Source of the DNA: Geranomyces variabilis
Taxonomy: Eukaryota > Chytridiomycota > Chytridiomycetes > Spizellomycetales > Powellomycetaceae
Length of the DNA: 64,000 bases
Assembly (NCBI GenBank): GCA_027603065.1
Contig: JADGJP010000055.1
Span: 46,801-110,800, forward strand
Direction of reading: 5' to 3'
Both the position numbers and the translations under genes were made by a program. This document shows, one piece after another, positions 54,491 through 64,000 of this stretch (position 1 is the first letter of the stretch; each line of letters starts with the position of its first letter). The notes under the pieces are model-generated. The model was not told the origin of the DNA. It was given only the letters and a program-made list of their open reading frames with translations, and made no database searches.

Positions 54491-57400
54491 TCACTTCTGG
54501 CCGTTCGTCATAGCCGCGATGTTATCCTTGCTCTTCTTCGAGCCCTTCAGCCCAGCAATAAAGCTCAAACTCCTCCTCAACCCACCACCGTCACCACCGC
54601 CATTCGGCACATCCGGAGGCACAGGGGGCGGCGGGTGCTGGAAGCTACTGACCGCAACCTGCGACTCAATAGTCTGCAACGGCGGCGCGCCCGCTCCTCC
54701 GCCGCCATAATCATTCGCCTGCGGCTGCTGCGTAAAGCTCCGCGAACTCGCAATACTGTTCCGCGAGCTCGCCATATTGATGCTCCTCGACGAGCTCTTT
54801 GCACTGAGTCCACCGCCGGTGCCGTTTTCCGCATGCCGATATTCCGCAACGATGCGCACCTCGCCCGTTCCGCCCATGCCCAGCGCAATCCATTTATCAA
54901 CCACAGGTGGCGGACCTTCCACTTCATCTGGTCCCGGGGGCGTAAACCAGCTCGTGAGATCAATTTCCGCTTCGCCAAGCGCAACGTCCTTCTGCAGAGT
55001 GTTGTGGTCTTTGACCACGATTCGGATCTGGCTCGGCGGTACACGCAGATCGCACCTCTCGTCGCGGAATTTCGGGTTCAGGTTTTTCTTCACAACAGAA
55101 GTCTTGTGCATCGTCTTGAGCTTGCCGTGGTACATCTGCATGATTTTAACAAATGGGTCGGACGTGCCGCCGCTGTCCACGGGTTTAAGGTTGCGTGCCT
55201 CGACAACGTGGAGCAGGACTGTGCCCGATATTGGGAGGTGGATAATAGATGGCTGCCGCGAGCGGCCAATGTTTGGCGAGATGGGCGCGGCAACCGAGGA
55301 CGAAAGCGACTCGAGATCCGATGCAGCGGATGCAGAGGGGATAGAAAGTCCCTGCGCGCGGGCGATATCCTCAACCGATACAGTCATGCTTCCGCCGCGC
55401 TTCTTGTTTGCCTGTGTCGATGTCGCGACTCGTCCGGCTTCCTCCACCGTCTTGCCGATCCCGATCGACGTACCGGCCAGCTTGCCAAAGACTGCCTTGC
55501 CCATCTTGGTCATACCGCCCTCCTCTCCACCCAGCCGGGTACTGGCGTCGTGGTGGTTGGAATCGCCTGATCCTATGCCCGCAGACTGTTTCGTCGCCGG
55601 AGCGATCGCTTGCGGATCAAACAGGAATCGCAGCCTGATGCTGCCCGTAGCCGCACCCTCAAGCGCAAACTCGCGATCCACGACCTCATTCGGCGGAAGT
55701 TTGGCAAGCTGCACATGAACAGATCCCAGCGTCACATCCTTCGCAAAGTTGTTCCAGTCTTTGACGCGGATCTCGAGCGTGGAACGGAGCCGCGACGCCA
55801 CTGGCACCGAGACAGTTTCCTTCCACTGCGGGTTGATGCTCTTTTTCACGACCTTGGTCTTGTGGATCTTGACACCGTTCAAGTAAAGCTGGCAATAAGG
55901 GTCGCTTGCGCCCGTGCTGTCGACCGCCTCAACGTTCTTAGCCTCCAGCACATCGACGTGCAAAACACCAACCCCGCCAGACGCCTCCGACCCGTCCAAC
56001 TCGACAGCAACAGGCGCAAAGCTAACAGTAACGCGCATCTTGGCCGCCTCTCCCGCTACCGCTTTCCCACTCTCGTCAACTGGGGGCACGAGCGGAATCC
56101 ACGCGCTTGCTTTACCCAAGAGCTCGCCAATGAAATCGCCGCTCCACACGCCCACAATGCCATCATGCGTCGAGCGGCAGTCCTTTTCTACTTGATTGCG
56201 GATACGAATCGTAAGTTTCGTCGATGGAAGGTTCGAGATATACTTGTCGATCGACTCGTCCCAAGTCGGACGCAGCGTTTTGCGTTTGGTGCGCGTGGCC
56301 CACACCTGCTCATCCCCCAACAGGATCTCGGCATACGCGTTGATGATATATTTCAGGTGCTGCGCCTCGTGCAAGCGGATAGAAACAATGCCCGACGGAT
56401 ACTGCTTGAGTGTCTCGGCGACATGTTCGGCGCGCTCCTTCATGGCCGCTTGCACCGCCTTCTCCTCCTCAACTCTCTTGACTCTCTCCTCTTCAGTGGC
56501 CTTTTCCAATGCGAGTTTCGCGTCGTCATCCAGGAGTTCCTCGTCCTCTGCGCTCACTTGTGGTATGGCACCCGAGCGGATGCGCTTCAGTGCAGGAGCC
56601 CGCTCGGCATGCAGGACCCGATCGGCCACGACCGTAAAGTAGTCGACTTCAAAGTGCAGGAACCCCTTTTGACGGGGCTCTTTGGCCGCGGCGCCGCCAC
56701 GAGCTATTCCCGTAAGCCCTTCCACAGAAAGCACCTTGGTGAATCCACGCCTCGCCGCAGGGGGCGACGCATCCATAACCGACGCAGCGTCAGCCTCCTT
56801 GGGTCCCACTGCCTCATCGCCAGCGTTTCGCTGAATATAAATCGGCGCCCATACATCCGCAAACATGCCATTGCGGGTAATCTTTAAGCCGTCGCGTTCC
56901 TGCTTAGCCCAAGCTTCTTTACTGAGGCCGACCTGTTCCAATTCTGCTGGGGTCTCAAGGTCGCGCACGGAGCCCGCTACCGTGTCAACGCCGTCGTCGC
57001 ATGTAATCACGTCCTCCTTGATCAAGTCTGCGACCATAAAATCGACTTTACCCAGAGTGCGGTCTTTGCGCAAATCGTTCCAGTCCCACACGCTCAGGCT
57101 GAGCATTTCCTTGCGGCTGTAGCACACGGCGTAGAAGATTTCGTTCCACTTTGGATCGAGAACATTGTTTTTCACATGAGTTGCGCCGAACGAACGGCCC
57201 GCGAGACTCAGCTTTGTGTATGGGTCGGATTTGCCTAATTTTCCAGATACAACGTCCGGCAATGAGTAAAGCCGAGAGGCACTTTGCGCAAACGTCTCAA
57301 CATTGTGGTAACTCACCCATCATTTCGACGTTCGCCAGTCCCTTGGCCTCAACCACATTCAATCTCAGCAAAGCAACAGGCTGCCTCCGCTTCATCTTTG

Positions 57401-59832
57401 CCACATCCAGTCCCTCGCCTTCGAGATCCACCGGCGTAAACCGAAACGTAACTCTCAACCTGCCCGCCGCTTCCTTTCCACCAAATAACTTGAACCAGTC
57501 CGCGGTGGCCTCCTTTCCAATACAGTCCTTCGGATACACGTCAGCCGCACCAAGCGCCTTGCCATCATTCCACAACCGGAATCTGAATTTGGCATTGTCG
57601 AGATCCGTAACGAAGATGGTAAAGGGCGCGTCCCAGACGGGGTTGTTGGTCTTGCGTCTCGTCGGGGTGCGGAAGATCTCCATTCCATCTTGCTCGATCG
57701 AACAGTCTGGATTGGCGTTCTTGGAACACCCTAACTCCTTCGCTTGATGCACAGTAATCATGAGAATTCCGGCAGAGAATTCCGTCGGAACAACGCCCGG
57801 CGCCAGGTCCTGGACGGGGAAGTACGAAAGTCCCAATCGAACATCGCCTTTACTCGAGTCTCCAATCGAGAGCTTTTTCCACACATCCGTGTCATCCGCA
57901 AACGGCGTGCCCCACTCATGAATCAGAGTGTCTTTCTCCTCGGCAGTGAGATGAGTAGCGTCGGCATCTTCGTCCTTTGTGTCTTCGAGGAGTTTGAGCC
58001 ATTTGCCCAATCTGAGGGAAGCGGTTGCTCCCATTGATTTGTCCTTTGCGAGGTTGTTCCAGTCGAATAATTCGACCCGCACTTCATCGGATTTACTTTC
58101 AATTTGCGCGAGAGTGGACTTTGTGATGACGATATGGTGCGTTTCCTCCCACACGGGGTTCAATCTACACAAACCAAAACCTAGTCAGGATTTCGCACAT
58201 AAGGTAAACTCCCGCTTTGGGCGAGAAAACTCACGTGTTTGTAATAGTCTTGGTGCGAATGACCTGCTTCCCACCAATCGTCATCACAGCGTACGGGTCG
58301 CTCTTGCCAGCGAGCTCCATGTTCCGCAAGCCCTTCGCTTCGTACACAGCAACGCGCAACACGCCAATGGGTTTGTCGGCCTCAGTCGACGTGCCTAGCA
58401 ACTGTTCCAAATCAATGGTGATCTTGTTGGGATCGATAACGTACAGCTCAGTGTAATAGTTGATCGTGTCGCTGATGAAGCTGCTGAGGCCAGGGGTGTC
58501 CATCAAATCCATGCCCTTCAGCGGACGGACATTGAAATCAAGGACGGGTTTCTCAAGAAGGCAAAACTCCACAGTTTTGATGTGTGGATACGCGGTCATG
58601 AACTTGAGCTGAATCCGCGCTTTCCCGCGGAATTCCATCTCTGTCACTAGCACCGGCAGCGGAATCGAAGCCATGCCTTTGCCAACGCGCGCCGTGAGCT
58701 CAATCTTTGAGTGGCGGATATCGGACGTTTGGCGTTCTTGCTTGGACATTGACTCCTCGTCAACAGGGCTAAAGCTGAGATCCCAGTCCATCATGAGTAT
58801 GTCGTCGCTCGTCGATGGATAAGACCGGATGCTCTCCACGCGCGGCGCTTGCGAGCCCAGAGTGAATGTCGTGAGCCGCAAGTCGTCAAGAAAGCCCGGC
58901 TTGTTCGCCTCCAAGACCCAATCCACGTTGGTTTTGATCCCCTCAGACAGACTAGGCTCGAAAATGAGCCAGAAACGCGTCAAGAACAGATTCATCCACT
59001 CCACGCTCTCGGCATCTGTCTCCAGCTTTTTAATAGCCAGCTGCTTGCTCAGCTCATTGTTGATCTTGCGCCGAAGGCGCTTCTGGTTTCGGCGGAAAGC
59101 ACCGCCGACCATCACAAGAATCAAAAGCACCCAAGCGAATCCAAAGTTGAGCTTCGTCAAAATAAACGTCCACACGACACCGGTCGTAAAATAGAGCGCC
59201 ACTTTGAGGTTTTCCCAGTAAACAAGCTGTTCAATCATCGGCTTGTATGGAGTTACCACTGCGCGCATCTTGTCCATTTGCTCGACGCTGTTAATGGCAA
59301 TGTTTCGAAGAGCCGCTGGGATCTCGCCGTCGTTGTCGAAAATGACGCCGGTGAGACGGGTGGCCGCCTGAGCTGCAGTAATCCTGTGTGCGGGTGGCGC
59401 TTCACCCTCTTTCCTAGTCATAGCATTCACGGCAAGGACCGTCTTTCCCGCGGTCCTGAAGCTGTCGAAACGGCTCATTGAGGGCTTCTTCGCTACTAGA
59501 ACCGGCAGCGGAGTTTAGAAAAGGACGCAGGCACTAACAGCAATATCTTCCTGGTGAGACGTACCCGGTACACCCAAGAAGTCGCTTTTTGCCTCGGAGC
59601 TAGCAGTCGACAAGGATGGTATTCCTTGCGCTGGAGCTCCATCTTCGATAATCCGTCTCAGTTTGTCAACCGCAGTTCGGGGCACGGAGTCGACAGTGCT
59701 GACAATGGGCACTGGTGGCTGAACAGGAGGGGCATCGATAGCCGGCTGTTCATTAGGAGCGAGTACATACGGATCCGCACTGGCCGTCGACGCGGCGTCG
59801 GCGGGCCGTTTGTCGGTCGTGTGGTCAATCAT
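54491..59832 (-). CDS. Tricalbin-like SMP and multi-C2 contact-site protein
   Basis: Four exons: 59832-59539, 59487-58235, 58164-57317 and 57234-54491 (1,712 residues; phases agree; the first acceptor, after GCGAAG, is the least certain). A membrane hairpin lies at about residues 192-230 (VALYFTTGVVWTFIL, then FGFAWVLLILVMVGGAF). An SMP lipid-transfer domain runs over about 255-470 (VEWMNLFLTRFWLIFEPSLS, then GSQAPRVESIRSYP). Six C2-type modules follow, begun by VLRVAVYEAKGLRNME, GILMITVHQAKELG, LRLNVVEAKGLANVE, IVSIRLHEAQHLKYI, VLHVDVLEAKNVEAVD and VLLHVVEARNLKPVD. Several keep the Asp residues for Ca2+ (GKSDPY, GASDPY, GTSDPF). Tricalbins and extended synaptotagmins tether the ER to the plasma membrane and move lipids. 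A Gly/Pro-rich tail with Ser follows. The gene faces POP1 across 277 bp. Confidence 0.95.
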
Positions 59833-60109
59833 TCGGTCTGCCAGGGTGATCTCGGCTGACCCGAGCTAGGACCCAAAAAAACAAGTATTTTATAACACGA
59901 TACTCAGAGGCGGACGGACGATGCGTGCGGGAATTTCACGGCCTAACAGAGGCGGTTATGTATATAGCGGTCGGCTTCTGTTGGGATTGCTGTTCGGTGT
60001 TGCCAAGTTGCTTGGAAAATAATGGCAGAGCAAGTTGAGAGGAGCGCGGCCCCCGCCTTTTTGCCCAGTGACTTGCCAGTGCAAATTTCGCTGTCCGCAC
60101 GCTCGCTAA
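59833..60109. promoter_or_regulatory. Shared divergent promoter, tricalbin / POP1
   Basis: Only 277 bp separate the two start codons. A TATATA element at about 59957-59963 (reading gctatatacat on minus) suits the tricalbin side. Both promoters must lie here unless they extend into the genes. Confidence 0.5.
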
Positions 60110-62961
60110 ATGGCCGACCAGCGGCCAAAGCCCGACGGGGAGGCCGAGAAAGGAAAAGGCAAACGTCCAGCACAGTTCAGCACTCCAAAGGACCGGAAAA
60201 AGGCTAGACAGCATATTCATGTGCGTGAAGCGTCTTCTTCGTCTTCGCACGAGAAAAAGGAAGGGCAACCGCCGGCTCACGAAGGCACTCCCGGAAGTGG
60301 GCCCGGAGAGAAGCCCGCTGGCGCAACTATATCGATGCTGCAGGCAATCAGCGTCGTTGAGTTTGCGGAGGCCCGCGCTTTCGAAATCAGAGCCATGGAA
60401 AAGGCTCTCGAGAACTCAACAGAAAAGTCGGGCGTCTCCCGTGTCTTCCAGACCGTACCGCGGCATATGCGTCGCCGCGCAGCCAGTCACAACATCAAAC
60501 GCTTGCCGAAGCGGCTGCATGCTCGTGCGCAGACGCAAATGGATAATGACCCGAAGCAGGGAAAGAGCAAAGGGCAATCATCGAATCGCGCAGAGCCAAA
60601 GCGCAAGAAACAACGAAAGCACGATGGAGCGCACGGCGGCTCGCGATGGATGGAGACGCATCTGTGGAATGCAAAGCGGATGAAGATTATAGATATGTGG
60701 GGATGGAAGATACCAGAGCAGCCAAACGACAAGAACTTTCGCGCTGCTTATCGGGCAGCGAAGACACTTTGCCTCCTTAACGATGTGTCCTATTTCCAAG
60801 TGGTGGAGTTGGAAGGACCAATTGAGGCGCTTAATACGCTGCTGGTAGCGATTTCTGATCCAACCCTCCCAGCCGTCGGCAGTGCAAGGTATGTGTACGC
60901 GCGGCTTATATCAGCTACCTTCGCCAGGGCTGGTTGCTGACTTGCAAAATGTCCCGGCAGATACATCTCCGGCACCCGACAAGGAACAATGCATATACAC
61001 GCTCACATGCAATACCCGGCAGCCGCAATTGGTCCGGCGACGTTTCTGTGGAAGCCTGCAGAGGCTGGGGTGTCTACGCGAACACTCTGGCTATGGCTTC
61101 ATCCAGCGATACATAAACTGGTGTGGGACGAGCTGCAGGCCGCGGGGAAAGCAACCAGTGGGCAGGATGCAAGTTCAGCCATCAGCCTAAAAGACTTGAA
61201 AGATGAGCTTGTTCGGTTCGAGATTACCGGACCACGATCGAACGCGATTCTGCATCATATAATGCAGTTGTGCGACGATGGCGAATCCTCAGGAGCGCTA
61301 CACAGCGCTAGTCATAGGCTATGGAGGGAAATTGAAGATGTTCATACTTCAGCTGCATTACCTCCAGGCGTTGTCATTGGACTGAACGTCGTGGATCCCC
61401 GAATCAGCTTCCCACCGAAAATGCCACCGCGGACGCTGCCGAGCGCGAGTGCAGAGAAGGCTATCGAAAGTGTCCTGGGTGACTGGCCCTTGGGGGTTGC
61501 CCAATCTGCCATATGGAACGCCGACACACGGCAGTCTTGCCTCGATACCCGGCAATCGGAAGGTGCTTTGAATAAACGAAGATCAGAAGCTCTCATTCCC
61601 GGCACTCCACTCGATGCTCTCCCACAAGACGTCAGAATTCCGGTCCTTCTGCTGCAGCGCAACTGCAGGGCCCACGTCTCTGATGCCGCCTCGCGCAAGG
61701 AGTCGCGAGAGTATGCAGCAGGGTGGGATCTTGTTGCGCCAAAAGGATGGGCAACCGCTCTATTGCGAAACCTGGTCTACGCGGGCGCGCGGATTGGCGG
61801 TCTTCGCGAACGCTACATGTTTCATTTCGAAGCTGGTCTGCCGTGCTTTCCGTACGACTATCCGGAGACCACTGCGCAAGAGGCATATGCTAAGATGACC
61901 GGAGCAGAGTTGGAAGCGAAATGGAAGCGGATGCCGCCGGCAAAACGCCTGAATTTTGTCAAGGTGGGGATTGAGCATCCTTTTGCCTCTCCATTTGAGA
62001 ATCTGGCGATCGCCGGAATAGCAGGCGCGGTTGAGAAGGAAAAATCATTGTCAGAAGCACCAGCAGCGGCTTTGGAATCGAACGAAACCGCAATTGATGC
62101 CATGGACGTGGACCAACTTCCGCCGCCCACTCACGCTGGCTCGCTCAATCATGAAGATAGCAAATCGGCATCAGAAACACCAGCGGCGGCATCGGAATCA
62201 AATGAAAAGGCAATCGATGCTATGGATGTTGATCAGCCCTCGCTACCCACACAAGAAGGCGGCGTGGAAGTTGACGAGCCCCCACCACCTGACAACCCGA
62301 GCGTGGCGCCCTCACTTCCTACGCACAGCGCTCGACCTGTCACCGTTGGTAGCAGCCCGCGTCTAATAACCTTCCTGCGCACGGCTCTCACCACCACGCC
62401 GCTTGGCGGACTCCCGGATGCGCTTCTGACATATTGGCGAAATCTCATCAAAGCCCGCTTCGAGCCGCAACAGCTTCCGAATTTGAATATTGGCGTCATG
62501 TCATCCCTTCTCGTCCGTGTGCGTCTCGACATGCTTCGCAAGGGCACACCCAACGACCGTGCTCGAGTTTACGCTGCGACGCGTGAAGAGTATGATTTTT
62601 GGGTGTCTGCAATTGCGAAGAAAGATGAGGACTGGGGCGTGGATGAAAGCCGAAATCGGTTGGATGAGTGCCCAGATCCAGCATCGTTACTCGGATATGT
62701 GACGACTGGAAGTTTCTCGGCCGCGCAAGGCCACGGGATGGCGATTGCGTGTTGCAGATTGGACGGGCTGCATCGTGTTGCCCAAGAGGGAATCAGGTAT
62801 AATTCGCGGTTTCGTTAGCGGTGTTTTCTCTGGCGTCTCGGTTAAGGCTAATACCACTTTAATATGATTGCAGTTCAGGACGGAAACACATACGCTTCGT
62901 GCTCGTGCGCGAACTTACGGGCCGGGTTCTTCTCCCGGCTACTTTCCAGCTGATTAGTTGA
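60110..62961 (+). CDS. POP1: Ribonuclease P/MRP protein subunit POP1
   Basis: Three exons: 60110-60888, 60961-62796 and 62874-62961 (900 residues; phases agree). The POP1 signature lies at about residues 105-150 (VFQTVPRHMRRRAASHNIKR, then LPKRLHARA) and continues with WMETHLWNAKRMKIIDMWGW. The central POPLD domain includes GWATALLRNLVYAGARIGGL and FEAGLPCFPYDYPE. An acidic insert of about 85 residues holds two similar repeats (AIDAMDVDQ twice). The end reads GRKHIRFVLVRELTGRVLLP. POP1 is the largest protein of RNase P and MRP and is needed for tRNA 5' processing and pre-rRNA cleavage in the nucleolus. The N-terminus is basic and Lys-rich. Length is near that of the yeast protein. Confidence 0.95.
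62041..62290 (+). repeat. Internal coding repeat in POP1
   Basis: Two adjacent copies of a unit of about 132 bp encode SEAPAALESNETAIDAMDVD and SETPAAASESNEKAIDAMDV with the following Pro/Thr linker. It lies in an acidic, probably disordered insert. Confidence 0.75.
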
Positions 62962-63102
62962 GAATTCAACCTGTATATAGAAAGCACTTTGATAGCACCG
63001 CCGCATCATTCGCGCTATTGTGGTTTCATATTGCAGTTTTTGACATCCCTACATACTTCCAACAAGCATAACTCAGCCTCTCCATACTTCCTCAAGTCAG
63101 TT

Positions 63103-63825
63103 CTAATGCGCTGTTCGCATTTGAGGAAAGTGTGGCGACTTTCGGCCGGTGCAGTTAACCAACTTCAAGTGAGAAGCATATTTGGGACTGGCTGGCTGAA
63201 CTTCCTCCGCAACACGGTCCTCTTCGCTGTCATCGTCACTGCCATCGTCTGATGAGTCTACATATGTTTCAAGAAAACCAAGAGAGTCTCCTTTATAGTC
63301 TCTAATCATATATGCAAATTTCCATTCCATGCCGTTCGTTGTGAAAAGATCGCCAAAGAAGAACACCGATGTGCCAGCGGAAGTGATGCAACGCTTCATG
63401 CGTCGGGCGGAAGCTGTGCAATCGTCGTCAAGATCAAACCAGACAAGCTCGTGGTATGATCTGGGCGCTTCCGGCAGTAGAGCGACCACATACTCCACAT
63501 TTTTCGTAACGAAGGCTTCAAACGCGCGAAAGTGGTAAGCGTGCTTATCGGTGGTTGCCAGGCTTGCAAGATACTCAAGCGTCGGCAGCAAGGGGTTGGA
63601 GAACTGCGGCTTAAGTTTAATGCCGTGGAGATAGGCATGAAACTTGGCGGCAGCGTGCGCACGCATCATCTCTCTCCGGCGTCGTGGTTGGTACATAACG
63701 GCCTTGAAAGTGCGATTTACGAGTGCGAGCGTAAGGTAGAATTGGATATCGAAGTAAACCACGAGTTCCTCCCATATTTTCTCCACGACTTGGTCAACAA
63801 AGTAAAAGCGATTCAGCAGGTCCAT
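63103..63825 (-). CDS. F-box-like orphan protein
   Basis: Single frame of 240 residues from ATG 63825. Residues about 10-55 have F-box-like spacing of hydrophobics (QVVEKIWEELVVYFDIQFYL, then ALVNRTFKAVM) but lack the usual leading LP. The middle (HFRAFEAFVTKNVEYVVALL, WFDLDDDCTASA) is mixed alpha/beta without a known domain. A short acidic run (SSDDGSDDDSEED) precedes a polar C-terminus. It might be an SCF substrate receptor, but this is weak. An intron near the 3' end is possible, as the last about 30 residues look less coding-like. Confidence 0.5.
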   Translation of the reverse strand: MDLLNRFYFVDQVVEKIWEELVVYFDIQFYLTLALVNRTFKAVMYQPRRRREMMRAHAAAKFHAYLHGIKLKPQFSNPLLPTLEYLASLATTDKHAYHFRAFEAFVTKNVEYVVALLPEAPRSYHELVWFDLDDDCTASARRMKRCITSAGTSVFFFGDLFTTNGMEWKFAYMIRDYKGDSLGFLETYVDSSDDGSDDDSEEDRVAEEVQPASPKYASHLKLVNCTGRKSPHFPQMRTAH

Positions 63826-64000
63826 GGGGAAGAGTTCGTGACAAAGAGGAGCGCGAGCGGGCCAGCGAGCTTCACATCTTCAGTACACCAAAACACGAAT
63901 AAAAAATTGTTTCTCTTCCCAGTTTACAAGCCCAGGGGGCGGCGTTGCCGCCCCGCCTGTAAACAGACCAGTATACTGGTCGGGTGCCACAATCCTTGCG

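Noticed and set aside
54272-55570. 432-codon plus-strand ORF
   Set aside because: Antisense to the tricalbin C-terminal exon; Arg-rich shadow translation.
55610-56887. 425-codon plus-strand ORF inside the tricalbin gene
   Set aside because: Antisense to clear C2-domain coding sequence; the translation has no recognisable domain.

Overview
This is a gene-dense fungal nuclear segment, most likely from a chytrid (zoosporic, early-diverging fungus). About 20 protein genes could be resolved to exon level. They carry short spliceosomal introns (roughly 45-270 bp, GTRAGT-like donors, YAG acceptors), and every exon chain below was checked for frame and phase by hand. Fungal hallmarks are a Boi-type SH3-SAM-PH protein, a Siw14-type phosphatase, a Zn2Cys6 activator, a DHA2 transporter and a tricalbin. 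They sit beside genes usually thought of as animal-type and missing from most yeasts: BUGZ/ZNF207, an RNF34-like FYVE-SAP-RING ligase, a CHFR-like ligase and a C9orf85-like protein. Together with WW-type ankyrin-like repeats, this mix points to Chytridiomycota. The species cannot be named from the sequence.

Layout. 1-3.2 kb: the 3' part of an unknown gene, then a 17-copy WW-repeat protein on the minus strand. 3.3-7.6 kb: a repeat-rich accessory patch with a strong hairpin and a BRO-N/GIY-YIG-like gene interrupted by an in-frame TGA. A degenerate relative lies just upstream. 7.8-17.6 kb: RNF34-like ligase (-), Boi-like scaffold (+), Siw14-like phosphatase (-) and BUGZ (+). 18.2-20.3 kb: DHA2 drug-efflux type transporter (-). 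21-31.5 kb: a secreted protein, an RGS protein and several orphan or doubtful genes, with long gene-poor stretches and small tandem duplications. 31.5-39.1 kb: an orphan low-complexity protein, an F-box protein and a large Zn2Cys6 factor, all minus. 39.1-41.4 kb: gene-poor DNA with two inverted repeats. 41.4-49.6 kb: ribosomal P1, a GRAM-domain membrane protein, an alpha/beta hydrolase, an ankyrin pseudogene and a C9orf85-like protein. 50.4-64 kb: a second ankyrin relic, CHFR-like ligase (-), a small secreted protein (+), a 1,712-residue tricalbin (-), POP1 (+) and an F-box-like orphan (-).

The genes do not form a pathway. Most are housekeeping or signalling genes in divergent or convergent pairs (Siw14/BUGZ, CHFR/secreted protein and tricalbin/POP1 share short intergenic promoters). 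The unusual material is concentrated in the 3.3-7.6 kb patch, the 25-31 kb and 34-41 kb gene-poor regions, and the two decayed ankyrin loci. No CRISPR array, complete rRNA or canonical tRNA was seen. Functions are inferred from motifs read by eye; no database search was run.
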